The position numbers and the translations under genes were made by a program. Shown piece after piece: positions 26,143 through 34,935 of a DNA stretch of 64,000 nucleotides; position 1 is the stretch's first letter, and every line of letters starts with the position of its first letter. Source of the stretch: an uncultured Bifidobacterium sp. (GTDB taxonomy: Bacteria; Actinomycetota; Actinomycetes; Actinomycetales; Bifidobacteriaceae); NCBI RefSeq assembly GCF_949292005.1, contig NZ_CASEXV010000029.1, positions 14,751 through 78,750 on the forward strand. Reading direction: 5' to 3'. The notes below the pieces were generated by a model. It was given only the letters and a program-made list of their open reading frames with translations. It searched no databases and had not been told where the DNA came from.

Positions 26143-27681
26143 TCAGACATCCCCCACCCCGCGGGGAACATCCGAGAGGGACGACATGGGATCGTCTGCA
26201 AGACCCACACGCGCATGACGATATCCATAAGAGAAATAGACGATGAAACCCACCGCGAGCCACACCACGAAACGGATCCATGTGAGAACCGAAAGATTCA
26301 GCATAAGCCACAGGATGGCCACCGAGATGAGGATGGGAACCCAGGGATTGCCTGGAACCGCGAAGGCGCGAGGAAGATCGGGACGCTTCCGGCGCATGAT
26401 CGGAATGGACAATGCCACCAGCGCGAAGGCGGACAGCGTACCGATGTTGACCATGTCACTGAGGGCATCAATGCCAAGGAACGACGCGACCAGAGCCACG
26501 ACCACACCTGCGGCTATCTGCAAAGCCACGGGGGTTCCACGCTTCCCCGTCTTCGACAGTCCGCGCGGCAGAAGGCCGTCACGGCTCATGGCGAACACGA
26601 CGCGGGTCAGCCCCAGAAGAAGGACCATCACGACGGTCGCCAATCCCAGAACGATTCCGAAACTGATGATCTTGGCCGCCCAATTCGCGCCGACAAGCTC
26701 GAAAGCCGTGGCGAGCGAGGGATTCGACTGCTTGGCGAGATCACGGTAGGAGACCATTCCCGTCGTCACAAACGCCACAAGCATATACATCACGATGATG
26801 AGAGACATCCCCACTCCAATGCCCAGAGGGACGTTGCGGCGCGGATTCTCGGTCTCCTCCGCCGCCGTGGCGACCACGTCGAAACCAATGAACGCGAAGA
26901 ACACCAGCGCCGCACCGGATATGATGCCGGTGACGCCGTACACGGTGGGCTGCATTCCGGTGACGAACTGCCACAGAGGCTGCGTCATCGACCCCTCAAC
27001 GGCGGAGGCCCCGGACACCGACGAGGCCGGTTGGCTCGGAGGAATGAACGGCGTGAAGTTGGACGCCTTGACATAGAAGAATCCGACTATAACGACGAAG
27101 AAGACGATTCCAATCTTCAGCACCGTCATGGCGCCATCGACCCGCACCCCGATCTTCGTGCCGAACACCAACAGCGTGGTGAAGAACGCGACGATGACTA
27201 TGGGAGCCACATCCACATGGACACCTGCCACGATGAGGTTGGTGTTCGCGTTCCATCCCATAAGACGGATGAAATCATTGAGATACACACCCCAGTACTT
27301 GGATATGACCGACCCCGCCATAAGCATCTCGAGAATCAGGTCCCATCCGATGATCCATGCCATGATCTCACCGATGGCGGTGTAGGTGAAGGTGTAGGCG
27401 GACCCCGCAACAGGTATGACCGATGCGAATTCCGCATAGCACATCACCGCCGCCCCGCAGACGACACCCGCGATCAGAAAGCTGATGATGACCGCGGGTC
27501 CGGCATGGAAGGCCGTTGCCTGGGCACCCACGGAGAAGATGCCTGCGCCGACCGCCACCGCGACACCCATGATCGCCAGATCCCACCACGTCAGATTCCG
27601 TTTGAGCATCCGGCCTTCCTCACCGGTCTCCGCTATGGTCTGCTCTACCGATTTGGTACGGAACAGCTGCATCGCCCTCAT
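26143..27681 (-). CDS. APC-family amino acid permease
   Basis: 512 residues with about 12-14 membrane helices, beginning LTWWDLAIMGVAVAVGAGIF and including the APC signature GSAYTFTYTAIGEIMAWIIGWD and FFAFIGFDVVATAAEETENPRRNVP. It belongs to the cationic amino acid transporter/YfnA-like branch; substrate not predictable. The ATG at 27679-27681 (MRAMQLFRTKS) is chosen because GGAG stands 7 bases upstream; MQLFRTKS is an alternative. Confidence 0.92.
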   Translation of the reverse strand: MRAMQLFRTKSVEQTIAETGEEGRMLKRNLTWWDLAIMGVAVAVGAGIFSVGAQATAFHAGPAVIISFLIAGVVCGAAVMCYAEFASVIPVAGSAYTFTYTAIGEIMAWIIGWDLILEMLMAGSVISKYWGVYLNDFIRLMGWNANTNLIVAGVHVDVAPIVIVAFFTTLLVFGTKIGVRVDGAMTVLKIGIVFFVVIVGFFYVKASNFTPFIPPSQPASSVSGASAVEGSMTQPLWQFVTGMQPTVYGVTGIISGAALVFFAFIGFDVVATAAEETENPRRNVPLGIGVGMSLIIVMYMLVAFVTTGMVSYRDLAKQSNPSLATAFELVGANWAAKIISFGIVLGLATVVMVLLLGLTRVVFAMSRDGLLPRGLSKTGKRGTPVALQIAAGVVVALVASFLGIDALSDMVNIGTLSAFALVALSIPIMRRKRPDLPRAFAVPGNPWVPILISVAILWLMLNLSVLTWIRFVVWLAVGFIVYFSYGYRHARVGLADDPMSSLSDVPRGVGDV

Positions 27682-27761
27682 CCTCTCTCTCCACAAATCT
27701 CTCCACAGATGCCGCCGCCGGCAAGGCAGGCAGTCCAGATTTCGTCAGTCGTCGACGCCGA

Positions 27762-28979
27762 TCACGCGTGTGCCAACACAGTCAATCCCACGGCCACCGG
27801 TTCCGGCACCAACGCCACTGCGAAGGCACGGTCCACGCCCGCCGCCACCGTGCGGGCAAGGTCCGCGATCTCGGCCGCGGTTGCGCCGCCTCTGTTCGTC
27901 AACGCCAAGGTGTGGCGGGTGGACAGCGACGCACGGGAATCCGGAGATAAGCGGAAGCCCTTCGGGAATCCCGCATGCTCGATAAGCCAAGCCGCCGATG
28001 TCTTGACCCCACGCGAACCGTCCGGAAGAACCGCATCGAACCGCGGGGCATCCGACGGAAGACGATTGGCTTGGGCGGTCGTCAGAACCGGATTGACGAA
28101 AAAACTTCCGCAACTATGCCGATCCGCCAGATCGCCTCCATCCAGTCCTTTCTGACGCGAAAGGGCATCAGAAACGCTCTCCGGAGACCTCATCGACACC
28201 ATGGCATCCGTGGCGTAGCGGTTCGCGTCCTCAACCATCCCCTTGGCTCCCCGAATGGCGAGCACAGCATGGCGAACGGCCGCCACATCCATACTATCAC
28301 CCACGACGACGTCCAAGGCCTTGACAAGCTGACCGTATCCAACAATGGATTTTCGCCCCACGGCCAGATCGAACGTCACAGACAAAACCACGAAACGCGG
28401 TGTGGGGAAGTACGCGCGAACGGGAACAGTCCCGGACGCGTACATGCTGGCCTTAAGCATGCTGGTCCGGTATCCGAAGCGCATGCGTTCCGCGGGCAGC
28501 TCGCGGATCATGCCATCGAGCCTGTCCCACACCCGCACCGATTCCACCGTCGATGCCACCTCTTGACCGTAGGCTCCGATGTTCTGCACGACGCTGGCTC
28601 CGACCGTCCCGGGAATCCCCGACAATCCCTCGACGCCCTGCCAGCCGCGTTCAACGGCATCGGCCACGAAATCGTCCCACACGCATCCCGCCTCGACCTC
28701 GACATGCACGCGGTTCCGGCCACAGACGCCATCGGAATCCCGGCGGCCGCGGCAAAGACTCATACCCCGACGCGCATCCCGAACGACGACACCCTCGAAG
28801 GGGTCGTCGGACACAAGGATGTTCGACCCTCCGCCAATGACGAACACGGGGATGCCGGCATCGTCGGCACGGCGGACGGTGTCCACAATCTGCGATTCCT
28901 CGGTGGGCTCGACCAGGGAGGACACGGGACCACCCACACCAATGGTGGTGAGATCGGCAAAAGACGTCATTCTCGACAT
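27762..28979 (-). CDS. murB: UDP-N-acetylenolpyruvoylglucosamine reductase
   Basis: NADPH-dependent flavoenzyme of peptidoglycan precursor synthesis making UDP-MurNAc. 405 residues: FAD domain with TTIGVGGPVSSLVEP, VIGGGSNILVSD and GLSGIPGTVGASVVQNIGAYG, then the catalytic Ser in CGSFFVNPVLT and the C-terminal Glu region SAAWLIEHAGFPKG. The start is unsure: MSRMTSF at 28979 is used, MTSF nine bases later is possible and no strong RBS is seen. Separated from rpmG by a terminator. Confidence 0.94.
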   Translation of the reverse strand: MSRMTSFADLTTIGVGGPVSSLVEPTEESQIVDTVRRADDAGIPVFVIGGGSNILVSDDPFEGVVVRDARRGMSLCRGRRDSDGVCGRNRVHVEVEAGCVWDDFVADAVERGWQGVEGLSGIPGTVGASVVQNIGAYGQEVASTVESVRVWDRLDGMIRELPAERMRFGYRTSMLKASMYASGTVPVRAYFPTPRFVVLSVTFDLAVGRKSIVGYGQLVKALDVVVGDSMDVAAVRHAVLAIRGAKGMVEDANRYATDAMVSMRSPESVSDALSRQKGLDGGDLADRHSCGSFFVNPVLTTAQANRLPSDAPRFDAVLPDGSRGVKTSAAWLIEHAGFPKGFRLSPDSRASLSTRHTLALTNRGGATAAEIADLARTVAAGVDRAFAVALVPEPVAVGLTVLAHA

Positions 28980-29018
28980 GATAGTGGGGTCGCCTCCCCT
29001 GAACTGGCGGAACAGGGG

Positions 29019-29046
29019 AAACAAAAGGCCCGGCGTGTGCCGGGCC
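29019..29046 (-). terminator. Rho-independent terminator of rpmG
   Basis: Stem GGCCCGGC / GCCGGGCC with an ACAC loop, then TTTTGTTT on the minus strand, 20 bases after the rpmG stop. Confidence 0.88.
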
Positions 29047-29065
29047 TCCTGCGACGCATGTTTCG

Positions 29066-29236
29066 CTATCGGGTCTCGCGATGGACGGTCTGCTTGCCAC
29101 AACGGGGGCAGAACTTCTTCAACTCAAGACGATCCGGAGTGTTACGGCGGTTCTTCGTCGTGATGTAGTTACGCTCCTTGCACACAGTGCATGCCAGCGT
29201 GATACCCGGACGAATGTCGGCGCTCTTGCTTGCCAT
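29066..29236 (-). CDS. rpmG: 50S ribosomal protein L33
   Basis: 56 residues: MASKSADIRPGITLACTVCK, then NYITTKNRRNTPDRLELKK and FCPRCGKQTVHRETR. The two CxxC pairs (CTVC and CPRC) make this the zinc-binding form of L33. It is read leftward, 48 bases after tRNA-Met; the tRNA-Thr/tRNA-Met/rpmG order is widespread in actinobacteria. Confidence 0.96.
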   Translation of the reverse strand: MASKSADIRPGITLACTVCKERNYITTKNRRNTPDRLELKKFCPRCGKQTVHRETR

Positions 29237-29284
29237 TACCTCACCTCTGCGTTCGTTTGGTCACCGGTCTGCACCGGTGCTTTG

Positions 29285-29358
29285 TAGCGAGGAAGAGACT
29301 CGAACTCTTGACCTTACGATTATGAGTCGTACGCTCTAGCCAGCTGAGCTACCCCGCC
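29285..29358 (-). tRNA. tRNA-Met (anticodon CAU, elongator type)
   Basis: 74 bases. Acceptor GGCGGGG/CCTCGCT (two G-U pairs), anticodon stem-loop TACGA-CTCATAA-TCGTA, T loop TTCGAGT. The acceptor begins with a paired G (1-72 G-U), so it is not the initiator form. CCA not encoded. Confidence 0.94.
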
Positions 29359-29362
29359 ATCG

Positions 29363-29434
<72 letters not shown>

Positions 29435-29435
29435 G

Positions 29436-29517
29436 TGGCGGATAGTGGATTCGAACCACTGAAGCACGAAGCGGCTGATTTACAGTCAGCTCCCTTTGAC
29501 CGCTTGGGAAATCCGCC
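29436..29517 (-). tRNA. tRNA-Tyr (anticodon GUA)
   Basis: 82-base class II tRNA: acceptor GGCGGAT/ATCCGCC, anticodon loop CTGTAAA closed by GCTGA/TCAGC, long variable arm, T loop TTCGAAT. One base from tRNA-Thr, first of the tRNA-Tyr/Thr/Met/rpmG transcription unit. Confidence 0.95.
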
Positions 29518-29568
29518 ATGTTGCCGCACAAGACCCAAGCCTCAACCGGCAACTTGGCCATATTGCCA

Positions 29569-29600
29569 CGTGTCCTCGACTTGCGCAAGTCGAGGACACG
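29569..29600. repeat. 32-bp perfect palindrome upstream of tRNA-Tyr
   Basis: A 16-bp arm (CGTGTCCTCGACTTGC) is followed without spacer by its exact complement. It lies 16 bases past the pat stop codon and 51 bases upstream of tRNA-Tyr. It may form a terminator hairpin for pat, but no T-run follows. On the minus strand TTGCGC inside it is 17 bases from CAATAT, so it could also overlap the tRNA promoter. Confidence 0.6.
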
Positions 29601-29616
29601 CCGCGACGTCATATCG

Positions 29617-30711
29617 CTAACGCTGCGCCGATTCCTCGGATGCGTGGCTCAGCGCCGCGCACACGGCGATCACACGGTCGTTGGCCTCCCTCTCGCCGAT
29701 GGATATCCGGATACCCTCATCGGCGAACACCCTCACGGACAATCCCGCATCCGTGAAAACGCGGGCGGCCTCGGCCACGCGTCCGCCCAACGGCAGCCAG
29801 AAGAAATTCGCGAAGGGCTTGGGGAAGTCCCATCCCTGATCGACGAGCGCACGCGTCACACGCTCCCGTTCGGCGATGATCGCGTCGACGCGCTCACCCA
29901 GCTCATCGGAGGCCTCCAAGGACGCGAGCGCAGCCTTCTGCGCAAGATCGGTGACCGCAAAAGGCAGGGACAGCTTCATCATGGCCTCGGCCACATTGGG
30001 ATGGGCGACCCCATATCCTATCCTCAACCCGGCCAGCCCATACGCCTTGGAGAATGTGCGCGCGACCACAACATTCGGATACGCCGCGAAAAGATCCATG
30101 GCTGAGCTCGTCCCCACCGATGTGTTGAACTGCCAGTAGGCCTCATCGAAAAGGACGATCACATCTCGGGGAACCGAGTCCATGATCCTGCGCGCGTCCG
30201 AGTCCGACAACGGGGTGGATGTCGGGTTGTTGGGATTGTTGAGTATCAGAAGCCGGGTGCGCTCGTTGACCGCCGAGATAAGCGCGTCGACATCATGGGA
30301 TCCGTCGGCGCGGTTCGGCACCTGGACGCTTGTGGCACCCGCCCCGGCGACGATGATCGGATAGGCCTCGAAGCTCCTCCACGGATAGACGACCTCATCC
30401 CCGGACCCCGCCACGACGTTCACCAGTTGTGTGATGACCTCGGTGGAACCGCATCCGAGGACGACATTCTCCACCTCGACGCCAAGCAACGACGCGATGC
30501 GCGCGCACACGTCCCAGCCACGCATGTCGGGATAACGGTTGATATGCCCCAGGGAGCGCGAGGATATGGCCTCGACAACGCTGGGAAGCGGCTCAAAGGG
30601 ATTCTCGTTGCTGGATATCTTGAACGACCTCCGTCCCGCCGTATGGGGCGCGGGTTTGCCCTGGCGGTATGCAGGTATCGTGTCGACGATGGGACGATGT
30701 CGGAAGGTCAT
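29617..30711 (-). CDS. pat: Aromatic amino acid/histidinol-phosphate aminotransferase family
   Basis: 364-residue class I/II aminotransferase. It contains SSNENPFEPLPSV, YPWRSFEAYPIIVAGAGATSV, NNPNNPTSTPLSDSD, LFDEAYWQF and the Lys in RTFSKAYGLAGLRIGYG. The WRSFEAYP segment and short N-terminus match actinobacterial Pat (aromatic aminotransferase) better than HisC, and no his genes are near. The frame is open to 30924, but ATG at 30709-30711 (MTFRHRPIVDTIPAYRQG) starts at the conserved N-terminus. Divergent from metB. Confidence 0.87.
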   Translation of the reverse strand: MTFRHRPIVDTIPAYRQGKPAPHTAGRRSFKISSNENPFEPLPSVVEAISSRSLGHINRYPDMRGWDVCARIASLLGVEVENVVLGCGSTEVITQLVNVVAGSGDEVVYPWRSFEAYPIIVAGAGATSVQVPNRADGSHDVDALISAVNERTRLLILNNPNNPTSTPLSDSDARRIMDSVPRDVIVLFDEAYWQFNTSVGTSSAMDLFAAYPNVVVARTFSKAYGLAGLRIGYGVAHPNVAEAMMKLSLPFAVTDLAQKAALASLEASDELGERVDAIIAERERVTRALVDQGWDFPKPFANFFWLPLGGRVAEAARVFTDAGLSVRVFADEGIRISIGEREANDRVIAVCAALSHASEESAQR

Positions 30712-30860
30712 ACGTCCATCGTAGACGCGCGGCGGACAGGACCCGTCGCCTCCATGCCTATACGCGTTGCCGATAGCACGTTGCAGACAGGCGTGGAACC
30801 GCGCGGAAACGGCCATCACGCGCGATTGACCGCCCTCCTCTTCGATGGCACCCTGAAGGC

Positions 30861-32105
30861 ATGACCTCACATCTTGTGCACACAGGCAGGTCCTTCGACG
30901 ACCACCCATTGGGATTCTCCACACGAACCATTCATGTCGGCAACGGCGTCGACGCGGAAACGGGGGCCATCCGCAGGCCTCTGACCTTCGCCAACGCCTA
31001 CGCCCTCCCCTACGACCCCTCGGATATCAATTGGTCCTCCTCCGACGTCAATCTCTACGCCAGAAACGGCCATCCGAACCAGCGCTATCTGGAAAGGAAA
31101 CTTTCCAACCTCGAGGGATCCGAGGACAGCGTGGTTCTCGCGTCCGGCGTCGCGGCGCTGTCCGCCACCTTCACGACGTTCCTCAACGCCGGCGACCACG
31201 CCGTCTTCTCCGACAGCACCTATATAGCCGCCTACAGGCTCCTCCACCAGATCCTTCCGGAGAAATACTCGATCCGCACCAGCATGGTGGACTCGTCCGA
31301 CGTCAACGCCGTCGCATCAGCCATCGAGGCTGATACGAAACTCGTCCACATCGAGACTCCTGCCAACCCGACGCTGAAGGTCACCGACATCGCGGCGGTA
31401 TCCGCCGTCATCCGCGACGCGGAGCGCCGTTACGGGCACGAGATCCTCCTCAGCGTCGACAACACCTTCAACAGCCCCTACAACGTGCGCCCTCTCGAAC
31501 TCGGCGCGGACATCGTCATCGAAAGCCTGACCAAATACATCAATGGACACGGCGACGCGCTGGGAGGCGTCGTCGCCACGACGAAGGAGCGGACCGACCT
31601 CATCAGATACACCTATCAGGTGAACTACGGCGGCGTGATCAGCCCGTTCAACGCATGGCTCATCAATCGGGGAACAAGCACGTTGGCTCTTCGGATGCGC
31701 CAGCACAACGCGTCGGCCCTAGCCGTGGCCAAACATCTCGAAGGCCTCGACGAGGTCCGCTTTGTGGCCTACCCGGGTTTGGAGAGCCATCCGGGACATG
31801 ATGTGGCCCAATCCCAGCTCGCCACTGAGACGTCCGGCTTCGGAGGAGTCCTGAGCTTCGGATTGGACACCGACCATGACGGACACAACCGCTTCGTCTC
31901 CAACCTGAACGTGATCACCTCGGCGGTCTCGCTGGGGCACGATGAAAGCCTCATCGTCTTCCTCGGCGAGGACGATGAAAGGCAGTATCTGTATCCTCCA
32001 CGCTTCCATCGTGGATTCCTGCGGCTTGCCGTGGGTCTGGAGGATCCGGACGACATCATCCGCGACATCGACAACGCCATAGCGCAGTCACATCTTTCCG
32101 ACTGA
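30861..32105 (+). CDS. metB: Cystathionine gamma-synthase/lyase family PLP enzyme
   Basis: 414 residues of the Cys/Met metabolism PLP family. Landmarks: STRTIHVGNGVDAETGAI, YARNGHPNQRYLERKLSNLEG, the LASGVAALSATF loop, HIETPANPTLKVTDI, SVDNTFNSPYNVRPLELGAD and the Schiff-base Lys in ESLTKYINGHGDALGG. Whether it acts as a gamma-synthase (methionine synthesis) or a gamma-lyase cannot be told from motifs, so the symbol is the commonest annotation. The preceding 149-base divergent gap with pat has no clear promoter. Confidence 0.82.
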   Translation: MTSHLVHTGRSFDDHPLGFSTRTIHVGNGVDAETGAIRRPLTFANAYALPYDPSDINWSSSDVNLYARNGHPNQRYLERKLSNLEGSEDSVVLASGVAALSATFTTFLNAGDHAVFSDSTYIAAYRLLHQILPEKYSIRTSMVDSSDVNAVASAIEADTKLVHIETPANPTLKVTDIAAVSAVIRDAERRYGHEILLSVDNTFNSPYNVRPLELGADIVIESLTKYINGHGDALGGVVATTKERTDLIRYTYQVNYGGVISPFNAWLINRGTSTLALRMRQHNASALAVAKHLEGLDEVRFVAYPGLESHPGHDVAQSQLATETSGFGGVLSFGLDTDHDGHNRFVSNLNVITSAVSLGHDESLIVFLGEDDERQYLYPPRFHRGFLRLAVGLEDPDDIIRDIDNAIAQSHLSD

Positions 32106-32197
32106 GGCCTTGTCTGGTTGCAACCACACGGTGTTGTAACCACAAGGCCGCCACCGCGACATACGGATGGATACACAAGGAGAACGGACACAATAGA

Positions 32198-32243
32198 AAA
32201 CCCCGGGGGCTAACGGAATTCATTCCGTTAGCCCCCGGGGTTT
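32198..32243. terminator. Bidirectional terminator, metB/groES
   Basis: A 22-bp perfect stem with a 2-base centre (arms AAACCCCGGGGGCTAACGG..., left 32198-32219 and right 32222-32243), flanked by an A-run on the left and TTTG on the right, between convergent metB and groES. It should end transcripts from both sides. Confidence 0.9.
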
Positions 32244-32262
32244 GAAATATCAGTCGGGCGTA

Positions 32263-32556
32263 TCAGTTGAGAATGGCCAGAACGTCCCTCGCGGCGACGA
32301 TCAGATAATCCTCGCCCTTGTAATGGACCTCGGTGCCGCCGTACTTGGAGTACAGAACCTTGTCACCGACCTTGACATCGACTGGGATGCGCTTGCCGTC
32401 GTCATCACGACGTCCCGGACCGACGGCAAGGACCTCGCCCTGCTGGGGCTTCTCCTTGGCGTTGTCGGGGATGAACAGACCCGATGCGGTCTTCTCCTCG
32501 GCCTCGGCCTGCTTGACGATGATCTTGTCTTCCAACGGTGTGAGTGAGATCGACAC
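32263..32556 (-). CDS. groES: Co-chaperonin GroES
   Basis: 97-residue Cpn10, the lid of the GroEL folding chamber (SISLTPLEDKIIVKQAEAEE, mobile loop KTASGLFIPDN, LYSKYGGTEVHYKGEDYLIV). Start is GTG at 32554-32556 with a near-perfect AAAGAGGAGG six bases upstream. groEL is not adjacent, as in other bifidobacteria. A CIRCE element at 32677-32703 indicates HrcA heat-shock control. Confidence 0.96.
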   Translation of the reverse strand: MSISLTPLEDKIIVKQAEAEEKTASGLFIPDNAKEKPQQGEVLAVGPGRRDDDGKRIPVDVKVGDKVLYSKYGGTEVHYKGEDYLIVAARDVLAILN

Positions 32557-32676
32557 TGTGGACCTCCTCTTTCTGATTAAGAGAAATAGATAATGCCCGC
32601 GACGAAACGCAACCCCGTGGCTGACGATCACGATTGACCGCGTTCCTTCGCGCTGGCACTCATAGTAGCGCGATTG

Positions 32677-32703
32677 CTAGCACTCTGCCAACTCGAGTGC
32701 TAA
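32677..32703. promoter_or_regulatory. CIRCE element (HrcA operator)
   Basis: CTAGCACTC-N9-GAGTGCTAA: matches the CIRCE consensus TTAGCACTC-N9-GAGTGCTAA with a single mismatch at the first base. It lies 121 bases upstream of the groES start. Confidence 0.95.
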
Positions 32704-32741
32704 CGCTGTGAGTGAAACCCATGCGCCGAAACGCGGATCAC

Positions 32742-33743
32742 TCATTTGGATCTGCGCGCCAGAATCGACTCGATTCCCGTTCCCAACGATTCAGCGGTCG
32801 GCTCGGGCGCATCGACATCCGCATCAAGCTCGCCCTCATGGAACCCCGCGGCAGTCTGGTGATCCGCCTGGGGAACCGCCTTGGCAACCTGCCGTGTGGA
32901 TTGAATCTCGCGGCTTTCGGGACCATCCACGCGAACCACGTCGGCTTCGGCAGTTCCCAGAGAGAACGAGATCAAATCCTGTTCGACGACCTCGGCCAGG
33001 GAATCCGACTCGGGAACCGCCTCGACCGCGACTGATTCGGCCGCCGCCGCCTCGGACCGATTCTTCTCCCCATCGGACCGCGCCACCTCCCGATCACGAT
33101 CGGCGCGGGCGCGGTTCAACGCCTGGCGGATCTGCCGGGCCTCCAAAACATCGGTCGGGGTCTCGTCGCGGGACACCGTTGCGTCAGGAACATCCCGAGG
33201 ACCCGACACGGCTTGTGACCGCGCGGACCCACTCGGGGACGCGGACCGCTCCGAAGACGTGTGCGACACGTTGGTCCGGGCGACCATACGCTCCCATTCA
33301 CGCGCGTGGGCCGAGACGCGGGCGCCCATCCCGAGGACCGCCAGACATGGAGCAAAAGCCACAAGCGACCACCACAGCGATATGTGCAACGCCGCGAGCG
33401 CCACAAGCGCAACCACTCCAACAGCCAGAAGAGACAGGACAAGAATCCTCCGTCGACGAGCCGCCTCGCGCCGCATACGACGCACTTGGACGATTCGTGA
33501 TCTCGTCAACCGTGACGAGGCAGTCCCTGGCTGCATCAGCACCCCTTTCACCGTTGGAGTCACCCCATCGGAGAACCGCGTCCCGTCGGAACCATCAATC
33601 AGATGCAGCGACGGGGAATGCCGGTCCTGTCGGTGTTCGGTCACCTTTCTCATGCTGTCCCCGGTCCGTCGAGGAAGCCACACAACGACCATGATGACGA
33701 TAACGAGAAGCACTATGGCAGTGCTCACCCATTCATCACCCAT
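32742..33743 (-). CDS. Membrane protein of unknown function
   Basis: 333 residues. N-terminal membrane helix (TAIVLLVIVIMVVVWLPRR, about 7-25), a soluble basic stretch, then a helical pair at about 125-165 (RILVLSLLAVGVVALVALAA and WWSLVAFAPCLAVLGMGARV). The remaining ~165 residues are hydrophilic and rich in Ala, Glu, Asp, Arg and Ser, with probable coiled coil around QIRQALNRARADRDREVARS. No enzyme motif. Start taken as ATG at 33741-33743 just before the first helix; no strong RBS. Confidence 0.75.
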   Translation of the reverse strand: MGDEWVSTAIVLLVIVIMVVVWLPRRTGDSMRKVTEHRQDRHSPSLHLIDGSDGTRFSDGVTPTVKGVLMQPGTASSRLTRSRIVQVRRMRREAARRRRILVLSLLAVGVVALVALAALHISLWWSLVAFAPCLAVLGMGARVSAHAREWERMVARTNVSHTSSERSASPSGSARSQAVSGPRDVPDATVSRDETPTDVLEARQIRQALNRARADRDREVARSDGEKNRSEAAAAESVAVEAVPESDSLAEVVEQDLISFSLGTAEADVVRVDGPESREIQSTRQVAKAVPQADHQTAAGFHEGELDADVDAPEPTAESLGTGIESILARRSK

Positions 33744-33905
33744 AAGTCCCAAGGATAGAAGACTCCTGGACGGCTCACGACGGCGCGCCGGGGTGTGTCG
33801 GAACATCCTGACGTGCGACAGTGTCTTGCGACGGAGCGTGGCGGCCGTTCCCATCCTCCGAACCAGCCCATGCCGACGCGGCCGCACAGCTGCTAGAACT
33901 GAGGA

Positions 33906-34526
33906 ATGACCTCCCCCTCAGCAGTCAAGACGACGATGAGACGCGCCGCGATCGCGCGCAGGCGGCGGATTCCCCAGAAAAGCCTCATCGAGGCCGGTGA
34001 ATCCCTCGCCACCGTGGTCATGTCGACGATTCCGCCGCTAACCCCACGCGACATCGTGGCGGCCTATGTGTCGATGGGTACGGAGATTCCCACGCATCCC
34101 ACTCTCAAGGCCCTTCTCGACACAGGCGCCACGCTTCTCGTCCCCCGTCTGGGTTCAGGCGAACACGACGACGTGGGATGGGGGCGGCTTGAGAGCATAG
34201 ACGATCTGCGGCACCCACAGGGGCGCCCCCGTCCGTCCGGATATCCCGATGAGCCACCGGGAGAGCGCCTGGGTGTCAACGCACTGAGATCCGCATCCTT
34301 CGTCCTTGTTCCGGCTTTCGCGGTGGATTCCGCGGGAAACCGCTTGGGTCGCGGCGGCGGGTGGTATGACAGGGCATTGAGATATGTCCCTCCAGCGACC
34401 CCAATAGCCGCGGTGTGCTGGCCTTGGGAGCTCGTCTCCGCGCCGCTGCCCGCCGAAAATCACGACATGCGTGTGACGATTGCGGTGACCCCCGAGGGAT
34501 GCGCCGGTTTCGACAATCCGGCCTAA
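33906..34526 (+). CDS. 5-formyltetrahydrofolate cyclo-ligase
   Basis: 206 residues; ATP-dependent conversion of 5-formyl-THF to 5,10-methenyl-THF (ygfA/MTHFS family). The N-terminal basic helix (MRRAAIARRRRIP), IVAAYVSMGTEIPTHP and the ATP-binding loop LGRGGGWYDRAL at about 152-163 are characteristic. The start at 33906 follows GAACTGAGGA closely. Divergent from the membrane protein gene, with about 160 bases between the two starts. Confidence 0.93.
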   Translation: MTSPSAVKTTMRRAAIARRRRIPQKSLIEAGESLATVVMSTIPPLTPRDIVAAYVSMGTEIPTHPTLKALLDTGATLLVPRLGSGEHDDVGWGRLESIDDLRHPQGRPRPSGYPDEPPGERLGVNALRSASFVLVPAFAVDSAGNRLGRGGGWYDRALRYVPPATPIAAVCWPWELVSAPLPAENHDMRVTIAVTPEGCAGFDNPA

Positions 34527-34651
34527 GCGGATCGCGGATCCCACACCTGCGTATATTCTCTTCACGATATGTGAAAAGATTGCGGTTCACTGCCTCGTAT
34601 TAGGATGAGGGCATATTGATTCACGACCCACAATGGCCCGGAGGTATGGCG

Positions 34652-34843
34652 TTGCCCACTTATCATTATCGCTGCAAAAACTGTGGATACGATTTCACCA
34701 TGTACCAGTCGTTCGAGGACGACCCTGTGACCGTCTGTCCCACATGCCACGAGCCGCAGGTCCGCAAGGTGTTCTCCGCCGTTCCAATCGAATTCAAGGG
34801 ACACGGCTTCTATCACACGGATAGCGCCGGTTCGTCGAAATGA
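34652..34843 (+). CDS. FmdB-family zinc ribbon protein
   Basis: 63 residues with CxxC...CxxC (RCKNCGYDF and VCPTCHEPQ) forming a zinc ribbon, ending RKVFSAVPIEFKGHGFYHTD. Start: the family begins MPTYHYRC, which needs the TTG at 34652, seven bases after GGAGG; the ATG at 34646 stands only one base from it. TTG is therefore preferred. A strong terminator follows. Confidence 0.88.
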   Translation: MPTYHYRCKNCGYDFTMYQSFEDDPVTVCPTCHEPQVRKVFSAVPIEFKGHGFYHTDSAGSSK

Positions 34844-34905
34844 GCGAGCGGGCCGCAGCCTTTGCTCCACATTGGTCGGAGACGTGACGTCCCCTTGACA
34901 TCAGG

Positions 34906-34935
34906 GGTCACCATGGATTCATGGTGACCTTTTTT
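34906..34935 (+). terminator. Rho-independent terminator of fmdB
   Basis: GGTCACCATG-GATT-CATGGTGACC followed by TTTTTT. A weaker hairpin (CCCC...GGGG, 34891-34907) overlaps its left arm, and the first ATG of the SAF-domain gene lies in its right arm. Confidence 0.9.

Noticed and set aside
26116..28155. 679-aa plus-strand ORF
   Set aside because: Antisense to the APC permease and murB; long only because the permease uses codons that give no stops on the other strand. His/Asp/Arg-rich.
34895..34923. TTGACA as promoter of the SAF gene
   Set aside because: TTGACA is perfect as a -35, but at 17 bases the -10 would be TTCATG inside the terminator; no acceptable -10 is present.
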